Positions 7,549-16,914 of a DNA stretch of 64,000 bases are shown here, piece after piece; the stretch's first letter is position 1, and the number at the start of each line of letters is the position of its first letter. Source of the stretch: Candidatus Bathyarchaeota archaeon (lineage in GTDB: Archaea; Thermoproteota; Bathyarchaeia; Bathyarchaeales; SOJC01); assembly GCA_020354575.1 (NCBI GenBank), contig CP070649.1:1139575-1203574 (forward strand). Direction: 5' to 3'. The notes beneath the pieces were generated by a model. It did not search any database and was not told the origin of the DNA. It saw nothing but the letters and a program-made list of their open reading frames with translations. The position numbers and the translations under genes are program-made.

Positions 7549-10500
7549 TCACCTCAATGTATTGATAATCAAGTTCATTTGCATGTCAGTGAAGCCCTTG
7601 AGGTCTATTGCTGAACACCTGCAGGTAGCAGCGCAAGCTCCACATCCCTTGCAGAGGGCGCTGTTCACCTTTGCTACTTTTCCCCTCTTGGTTTCTTCGA
7701 TTTCTATGGCGTTGTAAGCACATACTAGCATGCAGAGCTCGCACGCTGTACATCTGTTCGGGTTGACCGTGGCGATGATTCCCTCAGCTTCGATGGTGTC
7801 TTTCGTCAACAATGTACATGCTCTTGATACTGCAGCTTTCGCTTGAGAGATGCTTTCTTCTATGGGTTTTGGTGAGTGAGCCATCCCGCACACAAAGATA
7901 CCTTCAGTAGCGAAGTCAACGGGTCGAAGCTTTGCATGCGCCTCTAAAAAGAAGCCGTCCTCGTTCAAAGGAACTTTTAACATTTTGGCTAGAGTCCCGT
8001 TTTCTTGGGGTGGAATAACCGCTGCGCTCAGGACGAGGAGGTCTGCGTCTATGATTATGTCTTCTTGGATGATTGGTTCGAAAACTGATACCTGCAAGTC
8101 TTCTTTTCCTTCCGACTTGATCTTGGCAAGCTTTGGCTTGTTTTCCTCCTCGTAGCGTATGAAGATCACTCCCGCCTCTCGAGCCCTTTTATAGTCTTCT
8201 TCCATAATACCGTAGGTTCTTATATCTCGAAACAGGACATACACGTTAGCCTCTGGGTCTTTCTCCTTTACCTTCAAGGAGTTTTTCACAGCTTCCCCAC
8301 AACACATTCTGCTGCAGTATGGATGTTCATCATTCCTTGACCCCACGCACTGGATCATCACCACGTTACCAAATTTTTCGTCAGCAGCAACTGTGATTCT
8401 GTTCTCCAATTCTAGTTGCGTCAACACGCGGTGATCTTTTCCATAGAGGTACTCGTTCGGATGATATTCTTCCCCTCCAGTGGCCACGATTATTATTCCG
8501 TGCTCTAGCTCTCTCTTCACTTCGCTCCCTGAGTCAAGGGTCACTGTGGTCTTGAAATTCCCTACATATCCGGAGACGTTCTCCACCTTTGAATTGAGAA
8601 AGACCTTGATTAGCTCATTGGAGTATACGTTGTCAATCATAGCTCTTAGGTACTCCTGGGTATCGTCGTTTTCTAGTGTGTAGTGTATCTTTCTGAGGAA
8701 TCCCCCAAGCTCCTTGTTTTTCTCTATCAAGTCGACTTCAAATCCTTGCTTCGCAAGAGCTAGAGCTGCAGTTATTCCTGCCAATCCTCCTCCAATGACA
8801 AGACCTCGGCGGGTGACGCCTAGAGCAACTCTTTCCAAGGGTTCTATCTCTCGGGCCTTTGCCACCGCCATCCTCATTAGGTCTTTCGCTTTCTCAGTTG
8901 CAGCTTTATGATCATGCATGTGCACCCATGAACACTGATCACGGATGTTCGCCATCTCGAATAGATATCTATTTAATCCGGCTTCCTTGATCGTTTCTTG
9001 AAATAGTGGTTCGTGGGTTCGTGGTGAACATGAGGCCACTATGACTCGATTTAGTCCGTACTCTTGAATTCTGTTCTTGACTATCTCTTGCGTGTCCGAG
9101 GAACATGTATATAGGTTGTCGCAGGCATGAACGACATTTGGAAGAGTTTGAGCATACTCAACAACGCTTGGAACATCAATGACTCCTCCTATGTTGATGC
9201 CGCAATGGCAAATGAAAACTCCTATTCTAGGCGGCTGTCCCCTGACATCCCGCTCTTTTGGATACTCCTTCTTCTTGACAAGAGTCCCTCGAGCAGAAGC
9301 CAGCAATTCACCCACACCTGTTGAAGCAGCACTAGCCTGAGTAACGGTTTCAGGAATATCTTTGGGCGAGGACGCTACACCACAGACAAATATTCCAGGC
9401 TTTGACGTACTTATAGGAGTGAAAGTCTGAGTCTTGAAGAAGCCGAATTTGTCGAGTTCGACTCCCAGCTTCTCAGCTAACTCCTTATTACTCTCAGATG
9501 GTTTGATGCCTACTGTAAGAACAACTAGGTTGAACTCTTCTTGTATGAGTTTTCCATCTTCCGGTTCATACTTTATTTTCAGATTTCGCGTTTCTGGCAC
9601 TTCTTCTATAGAGGAAACTCTGCACCTAACGAATCTCACACCGTATTCATTCTCTGCTCTTTCGATGTACTTGTCGAAGTCCTTTCCATAAGCCCTGACA
9701 TCCATGAGGAATATTGTGGGCTCGATTTGATTCATATGCTCCTTTGCTATCACAGCTTCCTTCGTAGCGTACATGCAACAGACCGAGGAACAATAATCAG
9801 TTCCACATGTTGCATCTCGAGAACCTACACATTGTATGAACGCGATCTTTCGCGGGATGTCACCATCTGATGGACGAAGAACCAAACCAGCATGGGGACC
9901 ACTGGCGCTGAGGAGACGCTCAAACTCTATGCTCGAGACAACATTCAGGTGTCGCCCGTAACCATATTCTGTCTTAAGACTCGGATCGAATTCGTCAAAT
10001 CCTGTTGCGAGAATTATCGATCCGACATCAAGCTGGAGTTCTTCGTCTTTTTGATCATACCTAATCGCCCCCGCTTTACATACTTCCTCACATATACCAC
10101 AGCCCAAGCATTTTTCCTTGTTGATGATGTAAATCAGGGGCACTGCTTGGGGATATCTGACATAGACAGCTCCTCCCTTCGACAAGCCTTCATTAAATTT
10201 GTCTAACGCTTCGACTGGACATTTTTGTGCACAAACCCCACAACCAGTGCACTTGTCCTCGTCGACACGCCTTGATCTCCTCGTTAGTGTTGCTTTGAAA
10301 TGCCCTGCCTTTCCCTCAACATGTTTTAAATTCGCATTCGTTAATAGGCTGATGTTCTGGTGCCGACCTGCAGCAACAAGCTTAGGCGCGAGAATGCACA
10401 TGGCACAGTCGTTGGTCGGGAAGGTCTTATCGAGTTGAGCCATTGTTCCACCTATGCTAGGCAAGGAATCAACAAGGTAGACTTTGAAGTTAGAGTCTGC

Positions 10501-10578
10501 TAGGTCCAGTGATGCTTGGACTCCAGCAACTCCGCCACCGATTACCATCACAGACCCGAGTTTGTCCACTGTAGTCAC
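7549..10578 (-). CDS. Tandem HdrA-type flavoprotein fusion 1
   Basis: A 1,009-residue protein made of two HdrA-like halves. Half one (about 1-445): thioredoxin-reductase-type FAD domain beginning VMVIGGGVAGVQA, cysteines in NDCAMCILAPK, and an inserted two-cluster ferredoxin domain (CTGCGVCAQKC from residue 110, then CLGCGICEEVC). Half two (about 450-1009): HdrA N-terminal cysteine domain (IGVFICHCGINIGG), a second FAD domain (GLVIGGGLAGITAALA) and a C-terminal ferredoxin domain (CTACELCMLVC, CKGCGACAATC). Methanogen HdrA carries these parts on one subunit with a single FAD; here two FADs are predicted. The GTG at 10578 overlaps the preceding stop (GTGA); a second GTG at 10569 sits better after GAGGTGA. 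HdrA bifurcates electrons to HdrB and ferredoxin. Confidence 0.9.
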   Translation of the reverse strand: MTTVDKLGSVMVIGGGVAGVQASLDLADSNFKVYLVDSLPSIGGTMAQLDKTFPTNDCAMCILAPKLVAAGRHQNISLLTNANLKHVEGKAGHFKATLTRRSRRVDEDKCTGCGVCAQKCPVEALDKFNEGLSKGGAVYVRYPQAVPLIYIINKEKCLGCGICEEVCKAGAIRYDQKDEELQLDVGSIILATGFDEFDPSLKTEYGYGRHLNVVSSIEFERLLSASGPHAGLVLRPSDGDIPRKIAFIQCVGSRDATCGTDYCSSVCCMYATKEAVIAKEHMNQIEPTIFLMDVRAYGKDFDKYIERAENEYGVRFVRCRVSSIEEVPETRNLKIKYEPEDGKLIQEEFNLVVLTVGIKPSESNKELAEKLGVELDKFGFFKTQTFTPISTSKPGIFVCGVASSPKDIPETVTQASAASTGVGELLASARGTLVKKKEYPKERDVRGQPPRIGVFICHCGINIGGVIDVPSVVEYAQTLPNVVHACDNLYTCSSDTQEIVKNRIQEYGLNRVIVASCSPRTHEPLFQETIKEAGLNRYLFEMANIRDQCSWVHMHDHKAATEKAKDLMRMAVAKAREIEPLERVALGVTRRGLVIGGGLAGITAALALAKQGFEVDLIEKNKELGGFLRKIHYTLENDDTQEYLRAMIDNVYSNELIKVFLNSKVENVSGYVGNFKTTVTLDSGSEVKRELEHGIIIVATGGEEYHPNEYLYGKDHRVLTQLELENRITVAADEKFGNVVMIQCVGSRNDEHPYCSRMCCGEAVKNSLKVKEKDPEANVYVLFRDIRTYGIMEEDYKRAREAGVIFIRYEEENKPKLAKIKSEGKEDLQVSVFEPIIQEDIIIDADLLVLSAAVIPPQENGTLAKMLKVPLNEDGFFLEAHAKLRPVDFATEGIFVCGMAHSPKPIEESISQAKAAVSRACTLLTKDTIEAEGIIATVNPNRCTACELCMLVCAYNAIEIEETKRGKVAKVNSALCKGCGACAATCRCSAIDLKGFTDMQMNLIINTLR

Positions 10579-11342
10579 CTCTTTAACACTGAATAGATTG
10601 GAGTCATGTCCTCTATTTTGTCGACGGTGACTAAGCCTCTGCGTCTTAGGAGCACTACGTGGTCCAACACATGTTTGCTGCTTAAGTTCAGACGTTTAGA
10701 TAATTGTTTGATTGACGTTGGTTCCTTCTCTAGTATGAGATAGATTCTGTTGCGTATGTATTCGGCTGTTAGAGCATCATCCATTTTCCTATCAAATTCT
10801 TCCTGTGATATCTCCTCTCCATAGACATTTCCTTCTTCGATTATTTTTCTCTCTCTGGCAACGAGTGCTCGCAACCTAAAATCTTCCACAGCCTCCTTGG
10901 CTGCTTGTATACCTTCCCACTTCGATAGATCCAGTTTTTCTTGCCGCAATGGGGAGGGGCCAAGAACCTTGATCTGGTTGGTAAAATTTTCTACGACTTC
11001 TGCGAATCGAGCCCCCTCCGATGCGGAGACCCATTCCACATGAAGACGCTCTGCTAGGCCTAATGGAGCTATCAGCTTCTTCAGCATCTTTATCTTCCGT
11101 TCAGCCTCATAGTTCCCAGTCATGTAGTGGCAATCACCTGGATGGCAGCCCATGATAATGACACCGTCAGCGCCATTTGCAAGTGCTTCTAGAGGCAAAA
11201 CTGGATCTATTCTTCCAGTGCACATCACTCTGATAATCCTTAGGTTAGGGGGATATTGAATTCGGCTAATGCCTGCCAGATCAGCTCCAGCATAGGAGCA
11301 CCAGTTGCAGAGGAAACCCAATATTTTTGGATTGAACTTCAA
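10575..11342 (-). CDS. MvhD-like iron-sulfur protein fused to a winged-helix domain, copy 2
   Basis: A 255-residue protein. Residues 1-140 are a complete MvhD domain (FLCNWCSYAGADLAG, VMCTGRIDP, GCHPGDCHY). After a linker, about residues 195-255 form a winged-helix-like segment (IKQLSKRLNLSSKHVLDHVVLLRRRGLV). The MvhD part should carry electrons to the HdrA encoded on either side; the added domain could bind DNA, as a redox-sensing regulator would, or be a docking module. TTG 11342 overlaps the stop of the upstream HdrA gene (TTGA) with AGGGAGG before it, so start and coupling are clear. The function of the fusion is not known to me. Confidence 0.82.
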   Translation of the reverse strand: MKFNPKILGFLCNWCSYAGADLAGISRIQYPPNLRIIRVMCTGRIDPVLPLEALANGADGVIIMGCHPGDCHYMTGNYEAERKIKMLKKLIAPLGLAERLHVEWVSASEGARFAEVVENFTNQIKVLGPSPLRQEKLDLSKWEGIQAAKEAVEDFRLRALVARERKIIEEGNVYGEEISQEEFDRKMDDALTAEYIRNRIYLILEKEPTSIKQLSKRLNLSSKHVLDHVVLLRRRGLVTVDKIEDMTPIYSVLKR

Positions 11343-14300
11343 GCGGTTATCCTCCCTAACAGGGCCCTTGTTTGGGAAGTGATCTGTTCATCGGTGAAGT
11401 GAGGAGTAATAATAGCCCTTTCAGGACAACTTGCAGCGCAGAGTCCGCAGCCTTTACAGAGTACTGCTGTTACCGTTGCTACACCCACATCATTTTTTGT
11501 GATAGCACCATAGGGACAAAGTATGATGCAAGTCCCGCACCCTGTGCACATTTTCTCATCGATCAAGGCAACGATTCCTTCGGCCTCAATTTTTGTCTTT
11601 GTTAGAATTGTGGCTGCCCTTGAAGCCGCAGCATAAGCTTGGGATATGCTTTCTTCAATGGATTTCGGGGCGTGAGCCATTCCGCAGACGAAAATTCCCT
11701 CGGTGGTGAAATCAACCGGACGCAACTTTGCGTGCGCTTCTAAGAAGAAGCCATCTTCATTTAGGGGAACTTTTAACATTTTTGCTAGAATTTTGTTTCC
11801 GTCAGGCGGAACTATGGCAGCGCTTAGCACTACCAGATCAGCATCGATTGAAATTTGTTCACCAATTATAGGCTCATAGACTGAGACGCTTAGGCTCTCT
11901 CTTCCATTTTCTGATTTTTTAATAACCTCAGGTTTCTTGTTCTCGTTATAACGGATGAAGATAATCCCAAGTTCCCGCGCTTTTTCGTAGTAGGTCTCAG
12001 CAAATCCATAAGTCCTCATATCTCGATAAAGTATAAACACCTCGGTTGTGGGGCTTTTCTCCTTAATCTTTAGGGCGTTCTTGATGGCCTCACCGCAACA
12101 AACCCGACTGCAATATGGATGGGAATTATCCCGAGAACCGACACATTGGATTATTACCACGGAATTTAGTCTAGTACTGATGGTAGTCGTCGAAAGACGA
12201 TCTTCTAATTCCGACTGGGTGATTATCCTTGGGTCCATACTGTATTGATATTCTTTTGGTCTATATTCCTCACCACCAGTAGCTACGATTATGATTCCAT
12301 GATCTAACTCACTCTTTTCCGAGGCGTGAGCTATGGTGGTTCTGAAATTTCCCACATAACCGGAAATTTCTTCAATATTAACTCCTTGGAAAGTGTGAAT
12401 CAGATGGTTATCCTTAACTTTTCTTATTAATTCTTTCAAGAATCTTTGTGGGTCCTCTCCTTCGAGTGTATTGTGAATGTTGCGTAGAAATCCACCAAGC
12501 GCTTTTTCTTTCTCAATGAGGTAAGTCTCAAAGCCTTGCTCAGCCAACGCCAGCGCTGCTATCATCCCGGACAATCCACCACCAATAATAAGACCCCTTG
12601 GAATAACGTCCAGAAGTATTCTATCCAAGGGATTAAGCTTTGCAGCTTTCGCCACTGCCATTCTAACTAAATCTTTGGCTTTCTCCGTCGCGGCTTCGTG
12701 TTCAAACATGTGCACCCATGAACATTGGTCACGGATATTCGCCATTTCGAAGAGATAGCTATTCAGCCCAGCTTCCCTTATCGTTTCTTGGAAGAGTGGT
12801 TCATGGGTGCGAGGAGAGCATGAGGCAACAATAACCCTGTTGAGGTTATGTTCTTTGATTTCATTTTTGATTATCTCTTGGGTGTCTGATGAACAGGTAT
12901 AGAGATTTTCGCAAGCATAAACAACGTTTGGAAGAGTTTGAGCATACGCAACAACACTTGGAACATCGACAACTCCTCCGATGTTAATACCGCAGTGACA
13001 TACGAAAACTCCTATTCTCGGAGGTTGACCCTTAACATCTAGCTCTCTTGGAAACTTCTTCTTCTTTATCAACGTTCCTCTAACAGAAAACAATAATTTA
13101 CCAACACTCGCTGCAGCAGCACTGGCCTGAGTTACAGTTTGAGGGATGTCCTTGGGGGAGGAAAACATGCCGCAGACAAAAACTCCAGGTTTGGAGGTTT
13201 CGATAGGATAGAAAGTTCGGGTTTTGCAGAACCCATACTTATTCAATTCAACGCCTAAGTTTTTGGCCAGTTTTTCAACTGTTTCAGATGGGGCGAAACC
13301 GACTGAAAGAACCACCAGGTCGAAATTTTCTTCGTGTTGTGTTCCATCTTCGGTCTCGTACCTTATCTTCAGGCTTTGGGTTTTAGATATTTCCTTCACT
13401 TCTGACACCCTGCATCTGGCAAATCTGACTCCGTACTTGTTCCTTGCTCTCTCAATATATTTGTCAAAGTCCTTCCCATGAGCTCGTAGGTCCATGTAGA
13501 AAATTGTGGGTTCGATCTGGCTCATGTGTTCTCGGGCTATCACCGCTTCCTTTGTAGCATACATGCAGCAGACTGATGAGCAGTATCCGTTTCCACAGGT
13601 GACATCTCTAGAACCAATACATTGTAAGAAAGCAATCTTTTTGGGTATCTCCCCGTCTGATGGACGCTGGACACGTCCCATGAAAGGTCCAGAGGCACTT
13701 AAGATACGCTCGAACTCGATACTTGTGACCACGTTGGGATATCTTCCATAGCCATACTCGCTTTTCAGTTTTGCATCAAACTCTCTGATGCCTGGAGCTA
13801 GAATGATTGCACCAACATTCAACGTAACTTCCTTTTCTTGCTCCAAGTAGCTTATGGCGTCGGCCAAGCAAACGTTTTTGCAGAGGCCACAACCTACACA
13901 CTTCTCCCTGTCGATCATATACGCCAAAGGAACAGCCTGCGGATAGCTGATGTGAATCGCAGTTCTGTCTCTCAAACCTTTGTTGAAGCTGTCTATGGCG
14001 TCGACTGGACAGAACTTGGCACACAGCCCGCATCCTGTGCACTTGGCGATGTCAACATATCGTGGTTGTTGCTTCACTGAGACGTTAAAGTTGCCTGCCC
14101 TCCCAGAAATCTTGGTGACCTCGGAGCAAGTCAAAACCTCGACATTCAAGTGCCTTCCACACTGTACAAGCTTTGGAGACAGAATGCACATGGAACAGTC
14201 ATTAGTTGGGAAGGTTTTGTCTAATTGTGCCATGACTCCTCCTATAGCTGAGGAGTTATCCACTACATAGACTTTGAAACCAGACTCGGCTAGGTCAAGA

Positions 14301-14416
14301 GCAGTCTGTATCCCTCCAATTCCTCCTCCTACAACCAACACCGAACCCACTTTTCTTCCTTTAGAAACAGTATCTTGCGAGTTCATGTTTGCCATCCTTA
14401 GTGTTGTTGATTTCAT
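11339..14416 (-). CDS. Tandem HdrA-type flavoprotein fusion 2
   Basis: A 1,025-residue paralogue of the fusion at 7549-10578 with the same order of parts: FAD domain (VLVVGGGIGGIQTALD), cysteines in NDCSMCILSPK, inserted ferredoxin domain (CTGCGLCAKFCP, CVGCGLCKNVC), HdrA N-terminal cysteine domain (IGVFVCHCGINIGG), second FAD domain (GLIIGGGLSGMIAALA) and C-terminal ferredoxin domain (CTGCGTCIILCP, CKGCGLCAASCP). Long stretches are near-identical to fusion 1 in protein and visibly similar in DNA, so the two arose by duplication. The ATG follows the stop of the upstream MvhD gene by three bases, with GGAGG at good spacing. Presumed bifurcating or electron-routing core. Confidence 0.9.
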   Translation of the reverse strand: MKSTTLRMANMNSQDTVSKGRKVGSVLVVGGGIGGIQTALDLAESGFKVYVVDNSSAIGGVMAQLDKTFPTNDCSMCILSPKLVQCGRHLNVEVLTCSEVTKISGRAGNFNVSVKQQPRYVDIAKCTGCGLCAKFCPVDAIDSFNKGLRDRTAIHISYPQAVPLAYMIDREKCVGCGLCKNVCLADAISYLEQEKEVTLNVGAIILAPGIREFDAKLKSEYGYGRYPNVVTSIEFERILSASGPFMGRVQRPSDGEIPKKIAFLQCIGSRDVTCGNGYCSSVCCMYATKEAVIAREHMSQIEPTIFYMDLRAHGKDFDKYIERARNKYGVRFARCRVSEVKEISKTQSLKIRYETEDGTQHEENFDLVVLSVGFAPSETVEKLAKNLGVELNKYGFCKTRTFYPIETSKPGVFVCGMFSSPKDIPQTVTQASAAAASVGKLLFSVRGTLIKKKKFPRELDVKGQPPRIGVFVCHCGINIGGVVDVPSVVAYAQTLPNVVYACENLYTCSSDTQEIIKNEIKEHNLNRVIVASCSPRTHEPLFQETIREAGLNSYLFEMANIRDQCSWVHMFEHEAATEKAKDLVRMAVAKAAKLNPLDRILLDVIPRGLIIGGGLSGMIAALALAEQGFETYLIEKEKALGGFLRNIHNTLEGEDPQRFLKELIRKVKDNHLIHTFQGVNIEEISGYVGNFRTTIAHASEKSELDHGIIIVATGGEEYRPKEYQYSMDPRIITQSELEDRLSTTTISTRLNSVVIIQCVGSRDNSHPYCSRVCCGEAIKNALKIKEKSPTTEVFILYRDMRTYGFAETYYEKARELGIIFIRYNENKKPEVIKKSENGRESLSVSVYEPIIGEQISIDADLVVLSAAIVPPDGNKILAKMLKVPLNEDGFFLEAHAKLRPVDFTTEGIFVCGMAHAPKSIEESISQAYAAASRAATILTKTKIEAEGIVALIDEKMCTGCGTCIILCPYGAITKNDVGVATVTAVLCKGCGLCAASCPERAIITPHFTDEQITSQTRALLGRITA

Positions 14417-14419
14417 CTC

Positions 14420-15202
14420 TCATCCTCCAGCTCTTCGATATTTGGGGCTGTTTCCTTCAACTCCCACGAAGAGGACTAACCCTTCGTGCTCTAGAGAGAC
14501 TACATTTCTCAGCACTTCCCTGGGAGAAGCACCAACTCTCTGAGCTATCTCCCTGATAGAGAGAGCTTCTCCTTGCATGGACTGTAGGATTCTCCTTTTC
14601 GAAAACTCTTTTTCAATAATCTGGAGCATTAACTGGTCGAACTCTTTTTGTGACACCTTCTCCTCGAAAACATTCGCACTATCTACAAGCTCCATTTCTC
14701 TGCCTACAAGCCATCTAAGTTTCTCTTGAGCGAGAGCCTCCTTAGCCGCAACTAAGCGCTTCTTTAGCTGGTGCAGCTCCAAGTGCGTTTCGTTGCCAAG
14801 CGAACCCAACTTCCTTATTCTTTCTGTGAAATCTTTCACCAAAGCTGCAAAATGCTCACCCTCAGCCGCGGACACCCAATCAATTAGCAGTCGATCAGGG
14901 GATAATCCTGTGCTCTTCAAGACATTTTTTGTCGTCTTCATTCTCTTTTCTGTGTAGTAGTTTCCGGTCATGTAATGGCAGTCGCCAAGATGACAGCCTA
15001 AAACCATCACACCATCTAGCCCTCTGATGAACGCTTCGAGAACGATGGTCGGGTCAACCCTTGCTGAGCACATTACTCTGATGATCCTAACATTTGGTGG
15101 ATACTGGAAACGACTAACTCCTGCCAAGTCTGCACCAGCATAGGAGCACCAATTGCAGAGGAATCCAAGAACATCAGGTTCAAAACCTTCTTGGGAGATC
15201 AA
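14420..15202 (-). CDS. MvhD-like iron-sulfur protein fused to a winged-helix domain, copy 3
   Basis: A 260-residue protein with an N-terminal MvhD domain (FLCNWCSYAGADLAG, VMCSARVDP, GCHLGDCHY; all cysteines kept) and a C-terminal extension ending in a winged-helix-like segment (LSIREIAQRVGASPREVLRNVVSLEHEGLVLF). Domain order equals copy 2. TTG 15202 overlaps the upstream HdrA stop (TTGA) after GAGGTGA. The extension region is rich in charged helices (about residues 135-190) before the helix-turn-helix. Role as an electron entry subunit of an HdrA complex is inferred from the family; the regulatory potential of the added domain is open. Confidence 0.82.
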   Translation of the reverse strand: MISQEGFEPDVLGFLCNWCSYAGADLAGVSRFQYPPNVRIIRVMCSARVDPTIVLEAFIRGLDGVMVLGCHLGDCHYMTGNYYTEKRMKTTKNVLKSTGLSPDRLLIDWVSAAEGEHFAALVKDFTERIRKLGSLGNETHLELHQLKKRLVAAKEALAQEKLRWLVGREMELVDSANVFEEKVSQKEFDQLMLQIIEKEFSKRRILQSMQGEALSIREIAQRVGASPREVLRNVVSLEHEGLVLFVGVEGNSPKYRRAGG

Positions 15203-16911
15203 GATTTCACCTCAGCTAATGCAGCTATTTGCGCGAGGAGTTGCTCATCTGTGAAGTGTTGCATAGAGATTGCCATCTGAGGACAGCCAGCTCCACATGC
15301 TCCACAACCTTTACATGAAGCGGCTATCACTTTGGCTTTTCTTCCCTTCTTAGTTTCTTCGATCCGTATTGCTGCGAAAGGGCATGTTAGCTCGCACAAA
15401 CCACAGCCTGAGCATATTTCCTCGTCAACTAAGGCGTTTAGCGCTTCAGTGTGTAGTCTCTTGAGAGACATTGGAATTGAGGCTCTTGAGGCTGCACCAT
15501 AAGCCTGCGAAATGCTCTCTCCGACATCAGCAGGCCAGTGCGCACTGCCGCATACAAAGACACCATCTGTGGCAAAGTCAACTGGTCTTAGTTTCACGTG
15601 GGCTTCGAGGAAGAACCCGCTTGGTCCCAAGGGAACCTTCAGTTTCTGCGATAGCTCTTTTGCGTCTTCATGCTGAATTAGAGGTGTTGACAACACGACT
15701 AGGTCAGCGCTAATCTCAATCTGCTTATTAATGAGCGAGTGATAAACATTAACATTTAATTTTCCGTTCTCTCCAAGAGAAACTTCCGGTGGCTTTTCTG
15801 GAAGATATTTGATGAATTTCACACCTTTCTCTTGAACCTCTCTGTAATATTTCTCATATTCTTGTCCATAAGTCTGAAGGTCTCGGTAAAAGATATGAAT
15901 ATTAGCGTCAGGATATGACTCTCTGATAAGCTTAGAATTTTTCAAAGCAGTCATACAGCATATTCTGGAGCAGTAACTTCTACCCTCCTGTCTAGATCCT
16001 ACGCATTGAATCATGACAACTCTTTTTAGATTCTGTAATCGCCCCTTCTTCAGCAGCTGTTCTAGCTGAAGTTGGGTTATTACGTTGTCGAATTTCTTGT
16101 ATCCGTACATGCCAACAGGCTCAAAATCGGTGGCTCCTGTAGCTACAATGATAGTCCCTACTTCGAAGTTAACTGTCTTTTCGTCTCCTTTCTGAATTGC
16201 GACTTCAAAGTTTCCAATGAAACCTTTGACTTCCTTTACGACGGATGATGTTAGTATTTCTATATTTTTGCTCGCCTTAGCCTCGTTGACTAACTGATTA
16301 AGGACTTCGGAGGCATTTCGCATGGTTGGGTACAATTTGTGCAAGTATCTGAGCATTCCCCCCATTTTAGCTTCTTTTTCAACGATATAGACGCTAAAGC
16401 CTTGATTCGCTAAGCAGAGGGCAGTCGTTATGCCCGCTATACCGCCGCCGACAACTAAAGCTGAAGGAATGACATCAATTTCTGTCTCCTCTTGCGGATG
16501 AAGTAAGCTAGCCTTAGCCACCGCCATTCTTACAAGATCCTTTGCCTTCTCAGTGGCGGCTTCAGGATCTTTCATGTGCACCCAAGAACATTGGTCGCGG
16601 ATGTTGGCCATCTCGAAGAGATACTTGTTCAGACCAACTTCTGTACATGTGGCTCTAAACAACGATTCGTGAGTCCTGGGTGTGCAGGAGGCCACAATGA
16701 CCCTGTCAAGATGATGTTCCTGTATTCCCTCTTTAATCTTGCTTAATCCTTCCGATGAGCATGTGTAGAGATTTTCCTCAGCGTAAACTACATTTGGCAG
16801 CTTTTTGGCGTATTGGACGACTTCCGGTACTTTAATCACACCGCCTATGTTTATACCACAATGGCAGATGAAAACACCAATTTTTGGCGTCTCGATCCTT
16901 CTGTGTTCCAA
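15199..16911 (-). CDS. HdrA-type flavoprotein, stand-alone second half
   Basis: A 570-residue protein equal to the second half of the two fusions: HdrA N-terminal cysteine domain (IGVFICHCGINIGG), FAD domain (ALVVGGGIAGITTALCLA), the CSRICC motif, and a C-terminal ferredoxin domain (CSGCGLCELTCP, CKGCGACGAGCP). It lacks the ferredoxin domain normally inserted in the HdrA FAD domain; that part sits in the separate gene just upstream. TTG 16911 begins three bases after that gene's stop. The pair is therefore a split version of the fusion proteins. Probably forms a heterodimer with the 439-residue protein. Confidence 0.9.
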   Translation of the reverse strand: MEHRRIETPKIGVFICHCGINIGGVIKVPEVVQYAKKLPNVVYAEENLYTCSSEGLSKIKEGIQEHHLDRVIVASCTPRTHESLFRATCTEVGLNKYLFEMANIRDQCSWVHMKDPEAATEKAKDLVRMAVAKASLLHPQEETEIDVIPSALVVGGGIAGITTALCLANQGFSVYIVEKEAKMGGMLRYLHKLYPTMRNASEVLNQLVNEAKASKNIEILTSSVVKEVKGFIGNFEVAIQKGDEKTVNFEVGTIIVATGATDFEPVGMYGYKKFDNVITQLQLEQLLKKGRLQNLKRVVMIQCVGSRQEGRSYCSRICCMTALKNSKLIRESYPDANIHIFYRDLQTYGQEYEKYYREVQEKGVKFIKYLPEKPPEVSLGENGKLNVNVYHSLINKQIEISADLVVLSTPLIQHEDAKELSQKLKVPLGPSGFFLEAHVKLRPVDFATDGVFVCGSAHWPADVGESISQAYGAASRASIPMSLKRLHTEALNALVDEEICSGCGLCELTCPFAAIRIEETKKGRKAKVIAASCKGCGACGAGCPQMAISMQHFTDEQLLAQIAALAEVKS

Positions 16912-16914
16912 CTG

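Noticed and set aside
8911..8926. CATGCATG inside the HdrA fusion gene
   Set aside because: It encodes the conserved His-Met-His stretch of the protein, so coding constraint explains it; not counted with the intergenic palindromes.
7549..14416. The two long HdrA genes as an assembly duplication
   Set aside because: They differ at many positions along the whole length and have different MvhD partners, so they are diverged paralogues and not a copy error.
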